Source: 13-2-20CM-66-19 sp963760225 (GTDB lineage Bacteria; Pseudomonadota; Gammaproteobacteria; Steroidobacterales; Steroidobacteraceae). From it: a stretch of DNA of 64,000 nt. The stretch is taken from contig CAVXCD010000003.1 of assembly GCA_963760225.1 (NCBI GenBank), forward strand, positions 1,984,001 through 2,048,000, written 5' to 3'. Shown here in pieces: positions 10,201 through 17,714 of this stretch (its first letter is position 1; the number at the start of each line of letters is the position of its first letter). A model generated the notes under the pieces. It searched no databases, had not been told where the DNA came from, and worked only from the letters and a program-made list of their open reading frames with translations. The position numbers and the translations under genes are program-made.

Positions 10201-12866
10201 GCGCGGATCTGATCTCGGAACAGACGCGCGCCCGACTTTCGTCCGTCGCCCGCGTCGTGCTGGCTGCGCACCGCGGCAATCTGGACGATCAACTCGATCG
10301 CCTGCGAGCACCGTTCGTGTCCGCGAGGCGGCGAGCGAGGCGCAGTCCCACTGTGCAAGCGAAGATAGTCGCGCCCGTGTTGGACGATCTCGAATTCTTC
10401 AACGGACTTGGGGGATTCGCCGCCGGCGGACGGGAATACGTCACGCTTTTGGGTCCAGGGCAAGCAACGCCCGCCCCCTGGCTCAATGTCATTGCCAATC
10501 CCGCATTCGGTTTCCAGGTCGCCGCCGAGGGTGGGGGATTCACCTGGGCGCTGAACAGTCGGGATAATCAGCTTACGCCGTGGTCGAACGATCCCGTGAC
10601 CGATCCACCGGGCGAGGTCTTGTATCTGCGCGACGAGGAGAGCGGTGAGCTGTGGGGACCGACAGCTGCGCCGATCCGGGATCAGGGTGCCTACTATGCC
10701 GCCCGGCACGGGCAGGGATATAGCCGCTTCGAACATACCTCCCACGGCATTGAGCTTGACCTGACCGTGTATGTCCCGATGGCTGATCCCATCAAGATCT
10801 CGCGCCTGAACATCCACAACATCTCAGGACGGGTGCGAAGACTTTCGGTCACGGCGTACGTCGAGTGGGTGCTTGGGTCTTCGCGCGCTGCCACAGCGCC
10901 CTTCATTGTGACGACGATCGACCCTGCCACGGGCGCGATGTTCGCGCACAACCCCTGGAGTGCGCTTTTCGAGTCCCGCGTAGCCTTTGCCGATCTCGCC
11001 GGGAGTCAAACCCAATGGACTGCCGACCGTCGCGAGTTTCTCGGGCGACATGGCACGCTCGAAAGACCCGCCGCGCTTTCGGGCAGAGTTCCCCTGACGA
11101 GGCGCGTGGGCGCAGGCCTCGACCCGTGCTGTGCGCTGCGGACCGACGTGGAACTTGCGGCAGATCAGACGGTGGAGGTCGTGTTTTTCCTCGGTCAAGC
11201 CGCAAACGCGCCGGAGGCACAAGCCCTGCTCGGCCGTTACCGCTCAGCCGATCTCGACGCCGTGTTTAGCACGGTAGTCCGGTACTGGGACGATGTGCTG
11301 GGAATGGTTCAAGTGAAGACGCCGGATCGCTCCCTGGACATCATTCTCAACCGCTGGACGCTCTATCAGACGCTCGTCTGCCGCATGTGGGCGCGATCCG
11401 CCCTTTATCAGGCAAGCGGTGCTTACGGATTCCGTGATCAGCTTCAGGATGGAATGGCGCTCGCTCTGTCCAGGCCCGGCCTGACGCGCGAGCATCTGCT
11501 GCGCGCAGCGCGCCGACAGTTCATCGAGGGTGACGTCCAGCATTGGTGGCTGCCCCCGGGCGACGAGGGGTCGACCGGCGCCGGCGTTCGCACCCGCATC
11601 AGCGATGATCGCATCTGGCTGGCGTACGCCACCGCTCATTACGTCGAGGTGACGGGTGACGCCGCGGTCCTGGATGAACGCGTGCCGTTTCTGGAAGGTC
11701 CGGCGCTGCGAGCGGATGAGCAGGAAGCGTACTTTCAGCCCGTCATATCGGACGACGCCGCTTCGCTCTTCGAGCATTGCGCGCGGGCGCTGCAACAGAG
11801 CCTGTCACTTGGAGAACACCACCTGCCGTTGTTCGGCACCGGCGACTGGAACGATGGCATGAACCGGGTTGGCGAGATGGGAAGGGGTGAAAGCGTCTGG
11901 CTAGGCTGGTTTCTGCACAGCACGCTCGTCTCGTTCGCACCCCTGGCGAGAGCGCGCGATCAGGCCACGCGCGCGACCCAGTGGCTGACTTACGCGGAAG
12001 CGCTGCGCAACTCCCTGGAGCGAGAGTCCTGGGATGGCGAATGGTATCGGCGCGGTTATTTTGACGATGGCACGGCGCTTGGATCGGCCGCGAGCAGTGA
12101 ATGTCAGATCGACTCCATCGCGCAATCCTGGAGCGTCATTTCCGGGGCGGGCGATCCGATCCGCGCCGCGCGTGCGATGTCCGCCGTAGGAACTCGCCTC
12201 ATCCGGCGCGACGCGAGTCTGGCATTACTGTTCACGCCGCCGTTCGATCGCAGTATGCCCGACCCGGGCTACATCAAGGGATATCCGCCCGGGATCCGCG
12301 AAAACGGCGGTCAGTACACCCACGCCGCCACGTGGTCAGTGATCGCGTACGCCCGGCTTGGGCAGGGCAACAATGCCTGGGAGCTGTTCTCACTCCTCAA
12401 CCCCATCAACCGTACGAGCACACGCGCCGATGCGCACCGCTACAAGGTTGAACCGTACGTCATCGCCGCAGACGTGTATTCCGTCGCTCCGCACGTCGGG
12501 CGCGGGGGTTGGACGTGGTATACGGGCTCGGCCGGCTGGATGTATCGCGCCGGCCTCGAGGCGATCCTTGGATTTCGCGTACAGGGAACGACCTTGCTCC
12601 TGAGTCCCTGCATCCCAGAAAAATGGCCGCGCTTTGAGATCGTGTTCAAGTATTGCTCCGCGCGTTACGAGATTCTGGTCGACAACCCTCTGGGCGTCAG
12701 CCGCGGTGTAACGTACGCGGAGCTGGATGGCACGACGCTGCCGTCCGATCCGCAAATCCGCATCCCACTGGTAGATGACGGCAACACCCATCGCGTGCGG
12801 CTAATCCTCGGAACACCGACCTCATCGCGAGAGGCCGCCACGTCAGTTGTCGAGATGTCGAATTGA
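4251..12866 (+). CDS. ndvB: Cyclic beta-1,2-glucan synthase, NdvB/ChvB type
   Basis: A giant inner-membrane protein of about 2871 residues, the size usual for NdvB/ChvB. Order of parts: an N-terminal cytoplasmic region with LRAELFSIERLEQHA near the start; membrane helices at about 410-460; a GT84 glycosyltransferase domain with the DxD motif LDADTRLP (near residue 630), HDLFEG and HRWTRGDWQLLPW (near 780); further helices at about 830-1000; a glycoamylase-like domain (about 1350-1510) with WGVSESAYN and FMAHHQGMT; and a C-terminal GH94 phosphorylase domain whose GDWNDGMNRVG holds the presumed general acid (near 2535). The family polymerises UDP-glucose on itself and releases cyclic beta-1,2-glucan used in osmoadaptation and host interaction. 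ATG 4251 is preferred over TTG 4239. No ndvA/chvA exporter lies beside it. Confidence 0.92.
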   Translation: MRLALGPRLPVSPWNSDEILRAELFSIERLEQHAASLATAQQVTERPTPCRSLRARLRDNESVLLAAYRAIAAAAEEGRAISPAAEWLLDNYHLVEEQIREIRQDLPPGFYRLLPKLSNGPFEGYPRVLGVAWAFVAHTDSRFDPESLRSFVRAYQRVQPLSIGELWAVAITLRIVLVENLRRAAARIVNSRAARQQADAVADRLLGVNGHSADPDALDRRDTDPQSFSPAFMVQLVQRLRDQDPRVTPALQWLEERLAAQGTSSDETVRDEHQRQGASNVTVRNIITSIRLLSDVDWPEFFESVSLVDELLRSGSDFAAFDFPTRDLYRRAIERFARGSKLTELAVARAALAAANDSAAADDLSDGRRRDPGYYLIANGRRVFAASIGFRRRYLTWQSRLGPASGVGRYVAVIVLVAALVLSLPLRVLDGWGLSDARLALLALLGMIPALDAAIAFVNRAVARRVDATILPGLALRDGVPSHLRTMVVVPALLTTPAALAEQIDRLEIHHLASPDGELYFALLSDWTDAPTESTAGDEALLASAREAIARLNRLHAKGAAGDRFLLFHRRRVWSDVQAQWMGWERKRGKLHELNRLLRGATDTNFHEVGQRPPEVPAGVRYVITLDADTRLPRETARRLVGKMAHPLNHPRFDAATGQVLEGYAVLQPRVAPSLPVGREGSLFQRVFSSASGIDPYAAAVSDVYQDLFGEGSYAGKGIYDVDAFEAALAGRVADGTLLSHDLFEGIFARAGLVSDVEVVEEFPSRYDVAAARLHRWTRGDWQLLPWIFGRRDAAGAVRGGRGMPLIGLWKMLDNLRRTLSAPAGIAALVAGWLLPRNGALVWTAFVVLTIALPALLPIFADIVPRRAGVNAYSHLRALRKDIWLAASLTAFRITFLAHQAWLMIDAISRTLFRLLVTRRNLLQWVTAAQTNLSSRLDLNSAYRRMSGGIVIATTAAVLIGYLRSDAWAVATPFLILWLAAPAVAVWISLSPLVAGRLAIAPGDARALRLVARRTWRYFETFVTADDHMLPPDNFQEDPRPVLAHRTSPTNLGLYLLSAVSARDFGWVGTLETVERLEATIATMSRLQQYRGHFYNWYDTQDLRPLDPRYVSSVDSGNLAGHLIALANACREWIPSPVSSHWSSAGVADALQLVREALQELPDELRTHTIACVHLEHALDALAAALHADEADPGDLASRLGRLTPLAATMTDIARALAGELDDDMGGELLFWAEAAQRSVNSWQRDLSLTDEAIGALRLRLAVLQSTALQMSAAMQFGFLLDPERRLISIGYRATDGTLDPSCYDLLASEARLASFVAIAKNDVPVRHWFRLGRAVTAVGHGAALISWSGSMFEYLMPSLVMRAPFGSLLEQTNRLIVQRQILFGAELGVPWGVSESAYNARDLELTYQYSNFGVPGLGLKRGLSANVVIAPYATALAAMVDPKRSAINFARLTALGARGRYGLYEALDYTPARLPAGSRAVIVRAFMAHHQGMTVVAIANLLFDGRMRERFHAEPSIQATELLLQERAPRDVSVAHPRAEEVGTAAPVSDMQAADVRQLSSPHEATPHTHLLSNGRYSVMLTTAGSGYSRWNDLAVTRWREDVTRDDSGSYFYLRDIETGAVWSAGYQPSGVEPNSYEVRFTEDRAEFIRSDAAITTILEVVVSPEDDAEVRRVSIINSGDRMHEIEITSYCELVLAPPAADNAHPAFSKMFVQTEYVAKVGAILATRRHRSPADPQIWVAHHAVVEGAAVGRPEVETDRARFLGRGRDIAAPIAMMDARRLSNTVGTVLDPVFALRYRVRVPAGAIVRAAFWTSVADSREAVLDLVDKLHEANAFARAATLAWTQAQIQLRHVGIDAAEASLLQRLAGRVLYADASLRPSSDTIQRGAGGRSALWVHSISGDLPIVLLRIDHVEDIAIARQLLRAHEYWRMKRLAVDLVILNEQTTSYLQDLQNALETQLRMSQAGTQPGADHARGSVFLLRADLISEQTRARLSSVARVVLAAHRGNLDDQLDRLRAPFVSARRRARRSPTVQAKIVAPVLDDLEFFNGLGGFAAGGREYVTLLGPGQATPAPWLNVIANPAFGFQVAAEGGGFTWALNSRDNQLTPWSNDPVTDPPGEVLYLRDEESGELWGPTAAPIRDQGAYYAARHGQGYSRFEHTSHGIELDLTVYVPMADPIKISRLNIHNISGRVRRLSVTAYVEWVLGSSRAATAPFIVTTIDPATGAMFAHNPWSALFESRVAFADLAGSQTQWTADRREFLGRHGTLERPAALSGRVPLTRRVGAGLDPCCALRTDVELAADQTVEVVFFLGQAANAPEAQALLGRYRSADLDAVFSTVVRYWDDVLGMVQVKTPDRSLDIILNRWTLYQTLVCRMWARSALYQASGAYGFRDQLQDGMALALSRPGLTREHLLRAARRQFIEGDVQHWWLPPGDEGSTGAGVRTRISDDRIWLAYATAHYVEVTGDAAVLDERVPFLEGPALRADEQEAYFQPVISDDAASLFEHCARALQQSLSLGEHHLPLFGTGDWNDGMNRVGEMGRGESVWLGWFLHSTLVSFAPLARARDQATRATQWLTYAEALRNSLERESWDGEWYRRGYFDDGTALGSAASSECQIDSIAQSWSVISGAGDPIRAARAMSAVGTRLIRRDASLALLFTPPFDRSMPDPGYIKGYPPGIRENGGQYTHAATWSVIAYARLGQGNNAWELFSLLNPINRTSTRADAHRYKVEPYVIAADVYSVAPHVGRGGWTWYTGSAGWMYRAGLEAILGFRVQGTTLLLSPCIPEKWPRFEIVFKYCSARYEILVDNPLGVSRGVTYAELDGTTLPSDPQIRIPLVDDGNTHRVRLILGTPTSSREAATSVVEMSN

Positions 12867-12912
12867 ACTGACTGACTGAGCGTCGGATGATTGCAGGTAG
12901 AGGAACCGGGCG

Positions 12913-13158
12913 ATGAAAATCAAGATCGAGGTGGTCGAACGCTCCGGCTGGTGGCAGGTGAAGGTCTGCGGCTTGCGCCATTCCAGGTACCGCTCACAGG
13001 CGGCCGCCAGGCATGGCGCAAAGCGGCTCGCCGCGCGGTTAGGAAAACTCAGTATGCAGGCGCGCAGCAGGGCAGGTCGCATGCAGCTTGGGCAGCGCCT
13101 GCGCGTCGCGCACTGCGAGTTGTACTGCATCCGCACGCTGCTGCGAGGGAGACGCTGA
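12913..13158 (+). CDS. Small basic hypothetical protein (81 aa)
   Basis: Forty-six bases after the glucan synthase, an ATG with GAGGAACC upstream opens 81 codons. The N-terminus KIKIEVVERSGWWQVKVCG is a plausible pair of beta strands; the rest is Arg/Ala-rich and helical (20 or so basic residues), so it may bind nucleic acid. No family is recognised. Its position suggests co-transcription with the glucan synthase. It could be over-called, since Arg-rich frames are common in GC-rich DNA, but the ribosome site and the non-random N-terminus favour a real gene. Confidence 0.5.
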   Translation: MKIKIEVVERSGWWQVKVCGLRHSRYRSQAAARHGAKRLAARLGKLSMQARSRAGRMQLGQRLRVAHCELYCIRTLLRGRR

Positions 13159-13374
13159 CCGTAGCCTGTCGGCACAGAGGCTTTCCCCCGTCAGGCCACA
13201 TCTGACGCACGTCCGGACCCCCGACAGCAGGGATCTGCGCCCGCGCGAGCCAGGTTTGTCACCCATAACCGGGGCGGGATATTCTTCGATCCGCGCGGGA
13301 GTTTCTCCCGATTTACTCGTGAGTTGTCCCCGACACGCGGACGCGGATTCTGAAGAAGAGCTGACATCAGCTCC

Positions 13375-13605
13375 ATGAATATGGCGCACATCATCGCTCG
13401 GTCACTCTTCCTCGGCATCGCAACGTTACTCGTTGCTTGCCAGCATGCCCCACCCGATAAACCCTATTTGCCAAGTCGCCCAGCATGGGAAATGTATCCG
13501 CGCGCCAGTAGCCCCCCTGCGGATTGTCCGGGGCAATATCGCACGACGATCGAGGACTCCAGCGGCAGCTTCTTTTTGGGTTGCTGGGGCAGCAAAACAA
13601 ACTGA
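13375..13605 (+). CDS. Small predicted lipoprotein (76 aa)
   Basis: The N-terminus is a classic lipoprotein signal peptide: a short charged start, a hydrophobic run (SLFLGIATLLVAC) and a lipobox LLVAC with the acylated Cys at residue 22. The mature part is only about 54 residues and has two Cys residues (in ADCPGQY and LGCWGS) that could form a disulfide. Homologues of such small lipoproteins are usually unnamed. It converges on the DUF4252 gene at 13649. Function unknown. Confidence 0.65.
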   Translation: MNMAHIIARSLFLGIATLLVACQHAPPDKPYLPSRPAWEMYPRASSPPADCPGQYRTTIEDSSGSFFLGCWGSKTN

Positions 13606-13648
13606 TTTCAAGCGAGCTCCCGCTAAACCCAGCTGCGGCGCGGCACGC

Positions 13649-14206
13649 CTATTTCTTCTGCTGCTGGTCCAGCTGCAGCTTGGGGATGCCGAAGTGACCT
13701 TCGAGCTGATGCAGCTTCTGCAGATCAATGGAGCCGACGATGTTCACCACCGTGAATTCATGCGGCTCGCTGGCAATGATGGTGAGCCCCGTCGTCCGGC
13801 TGCCTTCCACCGCCACGTAAACGTCGACGTCGTTGCCGTCCTTGCGGCTATGCACCTGTACCAGCGGCTGCCAGCGCGGCGCAGTCAGCTGCATGCGCAG
13901 CCGCGCTACATCCTCGCGCGGATACGCGAATTCGCCGTCGAAGGTGAAGCTGTGCACGTAAATGCCGGTGATACCGGCGATCACCTGGCGCGCCGCGGCA
14001 TCCTCGGGCTTGGCGGGATCGAGAAAACGCGCCGCAAGCCCGATGAGAGAGGCGTCGAGCGTGACACTGACGCTCTCACTCGCCTTGGCCTCGAGCGCCT
14101 TGAAATCCGGCAGCGCCAGGCGCCCCTCGGCCGCCTGCGCCGCAGATGCCTGGAGTGCCACCAGCATGGCCGGCGCCAGCAGGATTATGAGCCTCAAGGT
14201 TCGCAT
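13649..14206 (-). CDS. DUF4252 exported protein, copy 2
   Basis: A 185-residue protein with a Sec signal peptide (1-25, ending QASAAQAAE) and a DUF4252 domain: KASESVSVTLDASLI near residue 42, GITGIYVHSFTFDGE, DVDVYVAVEGSRTTGLTIIASEPHEFTVVNIVGSIDLQKL. It is the last gene of the four-gene unit DUF4252 - sigma - anti-sigma - DUF4252 and starts three bases after the anti-sigma stop. It is clearly paralogous to the protein at 15096-15653 (shared TGLTI-ASEP-F-IV-GS-D-K pattern). DUF4252 proteins occur next to ECF sigma factors in several phyla; their role is not established, and a periplasmic sensory or target role is inference. Confidence 0.85.
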   Translation of the reverse strand: MRTLRLIILLAPAMLVALQASAAQAAEGRLALPDFKALEAKASESVSVTLDASLIGLAARFLDPAKPEDAAARQVIAGITGIYVHSFTFDGEFAYPREDVARLRMQLTAPRWQPLVQVHSRKDGNDVDVYVAVEGSRTTGLTIIASEPHEFTVVNIVGSIDLQKLHQLEGHFGIPKLQLDQQQKK

Positions 14207-14209
14207 CCG

Positions 14210-14557
14210 TTACGCACCGCTATCGCTCGCGGCCGGCCGCTGCGCCGCCTCGTTCACGCCACGGTAGGCAAGGTCAAGCTTCGCGCTCGTGACACGCAGC
14301 GCCTCGATCAGCTGGTGCCGGGCGGCGAGTCCCTCCCGCTCGAGCCGCAATTCCCGCTGGTGAGCGACCATCATGGCTACCACCACCGTGGCGGCGAGCG
14401 CTGCCGGCACCCACAGAAAACGCAGCGCCGCCCGCGGCCGCGGAGCACGCTCGCGCGCCATGCGTGTGGCGAGGCGCGCCGCGAACCCCACCTCGGGCTC
14501 GGTCGGCCGCAAGGCCCCACGCAGTCGTGCTTCGAGATCGTCATCCGTCATGGGCAT
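14210..14557 (-). CDS. Probable anti-sigma factor, single-pass membrane protein
   Basis: A 115-residue protein overlapping the 3' end of the sigma gene by 17 bases. The N-terminal 40 residues are charged (MTDDDLEARLRGAL), followed by one membrane helix (about 47-64, FLWVPAALAATVVVAMMVA) and a short periplasmic coiled helix of about 45 residues. Length, topology and overlap with an ECF sigma gene are what is expected of an anti-sigma factor holding the sigma factor at the inner membrane. No ZAS zinc motif (HxxxCxxC) is present, so the assignment rests on context and topology. Confidence 0.65.
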   Translation of the reverse strand: MPMTDDDLEARLRGALRPTEPEVGFAARLATRMARERAPRPRAALRFLWVPAALAATVVVAMMVAHQRELRLEREGLAARHQLIEALRVTSAKLDLAYRGVNEAAQRPAASDSGA

Positions 14558-15086
14558 GCGCGGCGAGCTGCGCTCGCAGCTCCTGCAGAGATCGCTTCAG
14601 ATGGCTCTTCACAGTGTTGATCGGCATGTCCAGCGTCGCGGCAATATCGAGCGGGTCGAGATCCTCCTGATAGCGCAGCACCACCACCGCGCGCGCTGCC
14701 GCTGGCAGCTGGGCGACCAGAGTGCGTAAGCGACGTTGCAGCAGCGGATCCGACTCGCTTGGCTCCGCTGCAACGTCCAGCCCCTCCTCGAGCGGCACAA
14801 CCCGGTGCGTCGCTTCCCGGCGCAGCCGGTCGATGGCGAGGCGCAGCGTGACCTGCCGCAGCCAGAAGACGAGATGCGCGTCGGACTGCACCCGCGAGAG
14901 GCGCCGATGCAGCTGCATGAACACCTCCTGCGCCAGATCCTCGGCGGCGTGCCGGTCCCATACCATGCGCAGCGCCAGGCTGTAGACGCGGCGCTGGTGG
15001 CCGCGTACCAGCGCGGAGAAGGCTGCAGCATCTCCGGAACGGGCCCGGGAGAGTGAATCGCATTCGGCCCCCTCCTCGTCCGCCAC
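14541..15086 (-). CDS. ECF RNA polymerase sigma factor
   Basis: A 181-residue sigma-70 factor with only regions 2 and 4. Region 2: YSLALRMVWDRHAAEDLAQEVF and FWLRQVTLRLAIDRLRRE (segments around residues 35-90, core and -10 binding). Region 4: LVAQLPAAARAVVVLRYQED, then LDIAATLDMPINTVKSHLKR (about 145-165, the -35 binding helix-turn-helix). It starts nine bases after the upstream DUF4252 stop and overlaps the anti-sigma gene, so all four genes form one transcript, presumably under its own control. The signal is unknown. Confidence 0.92.
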   Translation of the reverse strand: MADEEGAECDSLSRARSGDAAAFSALVRGHQRRVYSLALRMVWDRHAAEDLAQEVFMQLHRRLSRVQSDAHLVFWLRQVTLRLAIDRLRREATHRVVPLEEGLDVAAEPSESDPLLQRRLRTLVAQLPAAARAVVVLRYQEDLDPLDIAATLDMPINTVKSHLKRSLQELRAQLAAHAHDG

Positions 15087-15095
15087 GGCACACGG

Positions 15096-15653
15096 TCACA
15101 GCAGCGGGTATGACCCCTGCGGGCCCAAGGGGTCGTGCCGCTGGAGGTCGAAATGCATGCGCAGGGCATCCACCTGCTTCATGTCGAGCGAGCCGCTCGC
15201 ATGCACGATGGTGAACTGCCGCGGCTCGCTCGCCACGATGGTAAGCCCGGTGATGCGGTCGCTCTCGTAGGCGAGATAGACATCCACATCCTGTGACTTC
15301 TTCTGATCGCGCACCCGGGCGATCGAGGTCCAGCCACCCTTAGCGAGCTGCGCGCGCACCGCCTCGATATCCGCGCGCGAATAGACATCATCGGCGGCGA
15401 ACTCGTAGTGCATGACGTGCAGCCCGTGCAGGCCACTGAAGATGTTCTTCACCGCGGCGCTGTTGGGGTCGTCATCGTGGATGAACCAGCTCGCGAGCTG
15501 GAGTGGCAGCGGACTTAGCGAGAAGTCGACCGACTCGGTCGCCTGCGCCCGCAGGTGATCGAATGTGGGAAGCTTGAGCTCCGGCGCCTGGGCATGAGCA
15601 CAGGCCGACAGCGCGCCAAAGGCGATCAGGACCAGGACCATTCGCTTCACCAT
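15096..15653 (-). CDS. DUF4252 exported protein, copy 1
   Basis: First gene of the sigma-factor operon. A 185-residue protein with a signal peptide ending near SACAHAQA (the Cys in ALSACAH could also be a lipobox) and a DUF4252 domain: RAQATESVDFSLSPLPL, GLHGLHVMHYEFAADD, DVDVYLAYESDRITGLTIVASEP. The start at 15653 (MVKRMVL) is chosen because GGGGAG lies eight bases upstream and it begins the signal peptide; a longer frame to 15794 adds an Arg-rich stretch unlike any signal. Having one copy ahead of and one behind the sigma/anti-sigma pair is notable. Confidence 0.85.
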   Translation of the reverse strand: MVKRMVLVLIAFGALSACAHAQAPELKLPTFDHLRAQATESVDFSLSPLPLQLASWFIHDDDPNSAAVKNIFSGLHGLHVMHYEFAADDVYSRADIEAVRAQLAKGGWTSIARVRDQKKSQDVDVYLAYESDRITGLTIVASEPRQFTIVHASGSLDMKQVDALRMHFDLQRHDPLGPQGSYPLL

Positions 15654-15900
15654 GACAGTCTCCCCGAAGAGGCAGGCCAAATTCCGGCTACTGCATAGGA
15701 ATACGCAGCGGGGTAGGCTATAGGGTGCACCGGGCCGAATAATCCGCTCCGGACGGCCTCCGGCCGCACGTCGCGGTCTGTCTACCGCATCCAAAGGGGA
15801 GTACGGAACATGCGTTTCGGGTCTCTGGTCGCGCTGCTACCGCGACGATGGCCATCGCGCCACCTGCCCCAGCAATGCAACGCAGGAGCAAGCCTTGATA

Positions 15901-16233
15901 ATGAAGTACAACCATGTCGGGATACCGACGACCGCAAATTTCGATGGCGAGATTCCACTGCCGCATTTGAAGGTGACGGTAAGCGACCACCAGAACAACC
16001 CATTCGGCATTCAGTGGCAAAGATACTGGGATGACGCGCCGTATCCAGAGCTGGTGAAGACCGTTCCGCACGTTGCCTTTGAGGTCGACGACCTGGAGGA
16101 TGCGATCCGCGATCAGAAGGTGATCGTTGCGCCTAACAGTCCGAGTACTGGCGTGCTGGTTGCCATGATTGAAGTGAACGGAGCGCCGGTGGAGCTGATG
16201 CAAATCGATCATTTACTTAGGAAGGACCTGTAG
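15901..16233 (+). CDS. Small VOC/glyoxalase-fold protein
   Basis: A 110-residue single-module protein. The pattern YNHVGIPT at the start, then PHVAFEVDDLEDAI and PVELMQID near the end, fits the betaalphabetabetabeta module of the vicinal oxygen chelate superfamily (glyoxalase/bleomycin-resistance/dioxygenase), which often works as a dimer with metal ligands His and Glu. The His of NHVGIP and the Glu of VELMQ are candidate ligands. A TTG at 15895 has a better-spaced AGGAG than the ATG at 15901 and could be the true start. Substrate unknown; no neighbour helps. Confidence 0.7.
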   Translation: MKYNHVGIPTTANFDGEIPLPHLKVTVSDHQNNPFGIQWQRYWDDAPYPELVKTVPHVAFEVDDLEDAIRDQKVIVAPNSPSTGVLVAMIEVNGAPVELMQIDHLLRKDL

Positions 16234-16266
16234 CCGCCGGCAATGTGAGCTGCTCGGAGGGCAGGT

Positions 16267-16743
16267 CTAATCATCCTCGGGAAGCAGCTCGCTCTTGCCA
16301 TCCCACTGCACGAGCCAGCGCCCGGTGGTGTCAACGTCGGGACACTTGTGGGCCACGAGCCGCTGTTTCTTCTCGATGAAATCGCGCGGCTCATGGGAAT
16401 TGGGCAGTAGCATCGCCGTCAGCTTGTCGCGCTCGACCGCGCATTCGGGAGACATCGCCAAATAGAGCCTGTCGGCCTCGGCTTCCTGAGCTGCCCTGAG
16501 CTTCGAATCCGAACTGCAGGAGGCGGTCACAATCTTCTGCAGCCGGGTGAGCTCGGCGGGTCGGTCCGCATCGTCGAGGAATAGGCGCACATCACCACCC
16601 GCAGGCTTGTAGACCGGACGGAGCGTCTGCAAGGCCTTGACCTGCTCGAGCGCCTCGGCGCACGAAAGTGAGCCTGCGGTATCCGACAGCAGCACCGTCG
16701 GAAAAAGGGCCAAGCCCACCATGGCGAACGGCAATCTCGTCAT
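16267..16743 (-). CDS. Exported hypothetical protein (158 aa)
   Basis: The first 20-25 residues form a signal peptide (FAMVGLALFPTVLLSDTAG). The mature protein is charged and mostly helical, with four Cys residues (in LSCAEAL, TASCSSD, SPECAVE, AHKCPDV) that could pair as disulfides in the periplasm. No domain is recognised. It is encoded convergently with the VOC protein, and its upstream interval (16744-17014) is shared with the divergent zinc-ribbon gene. Confidence 0.55.
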   Translation of the reverse strand: MTRLPFAMVGLALFPTVLLSDTAGSLSCAEALEQVKALQTLRPVYKPAGGDVRLFLDDADRPAELTRLQKIVTASCSSDSKLRAAQEAEADRLYLAMSPECAVERDKLTAMLLPNSHEPRDFIEKKQRLVAHKCPDVDTTGRWLVQWDGKSELLPEDD

Positions 16744-17014
16744 CTCTGATCCCGTCAGTTAGTCGCATGGCCACAATCCTACGCCTCTTGTGCTTTCCTG
16801 CTTGTGCGCGCTCGTCGCCTCCGCCGTCACGCTGATGCGGCGGAGGCGGTGAACGCAGGCTGGAAACGTCTGCAGTTGACCCGCAGCGCCCTATCGCCAA
16901 GGTCGGCTTTTGGGAAGCGACGCTAGTGTTCGTGCTCAGCCGCTCGCCGCAGTACACTCGCCGTTGCGGGGCATAGGAGTACGCTCGCCACTGCTTGCCA
17001 CGAAGGAGGAACGG

Positions 17015-17344
17015 ATGGCTCTCTACAAGCACAAGCAGTATCTGAACGACTCGGATCATGGCGCATTTGACCTGCTCCACCGTCCGGGCAATAGCGCACC
17101 AAATTCCGGCATCTACCGGTGCGAGGTTTGCGGAGCAGAAATAGTCTCCGAAAAATCTAAACTGCTGCCACTGAAGAGTCAACACACACACGCGGAAGAG
17201 TTAGGGCAGATTCAGTGGCGCTTGATTGTGCTTGTCGAGCCCCGTGGGGGTCTTGGCGTTACCGTCGAGAGCAAGTCAACCCCTTCCCGCTCTTCTGGCC
17301 GAGAGTTGGCACTCGAACTCGATGAGGATGCGTCGAAGAGCTAG
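17015..17344 (+). CDS. Small zinc-ribbon-like protein (109 aa)
   Basis: The ATG at 17015 has an excellent ribosome site (AAGGAGG) and is chosen over upstream in-frame starts. The core is GIYRCEVCGAEIVSEKSKLLP followed by QHTH, i.e. a CxxC knuckle with nearby His residues that could complete a metal site, then IQWRLIV. The overall pattern (MALY start, GIYRC, LPLKSQHTH, WRL) is shared with a family of about 75-90-residue proteobacterial proteins of unknown role; here there is an extra acidic tail of about 30 residues after the conserved part. Function unknown. Confidence 0.65.
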   Translation: MALYKHKQYLNDSDHGAFDLLHRPGNSAPNSGIYRCEVCGAEIVSEKSKLLPLKSQHTHAEELGQIQWRLIVLVEPRGGLGVTVESKSTPSRSSGRELALELDEDASKS

Positions 17345-17531
17345 CAAAATCCCTGACGCACCATCAAGGTTCCGGCTGGGATCAGTCGTACCCCTCCGCG
17401 CACGGCGTCCCATGGCGCCGAAGCCGACCGGGGCGTGCGCGCCGTGACGACGCGCAACCTCCGTGCGTACCCTCCCTGACGCACCTCCACCGCGCGCCGC
17501 AACTGCGCGGCCCCACGGCGTTTCTATTGCG

Positions 17532-17714
17532 TCAAGCGCTCCGTACCCAGCGCCACATCGCGAATGCGAGGCCGCTGAACCCGACCACAGACCCGAGCGC
17601 GGCTCTGCCGTCGGCGCCGAGCTGCAGGGTGCTGACGACAAGCCAATACACGCTCGCGGGTATCGCGATCGCGTAGATCAAGAACACTGTCCAAATTTCA
17701 CTGTTGGATTCCAT
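17532..17714 (-). CDS. Small two-helix membrane protein (60 aa)
   Basis: Two hydrophobic helices (about 8-28, IWTVFLIYAIAIPASVYWLV, and 38-54, ALGSVVGFSGLAFAMW) joined by a short polar loop. The ATG at 17714 has CGGAG seven bases upstream. No family recognised. Its composition is that of a real inner-membrane miniprotein rather than a GC-rich shadow frame. Confidence 0.5.
   Translation of the reverse strand: MESNSEIWTVFLIYAIAIPASVYWLVVSTLQLGADGRAALGSVVGFSGLAFAMWRWVRSA

Noticed and set aside
13433..14620. 395-codon plus-strand frame across the DUF4252 and anti-sigma genes
   Set aside because: Lies opposite a tightly packed operon with clear signal peptides and a membrane helix, and has no motif of its own.
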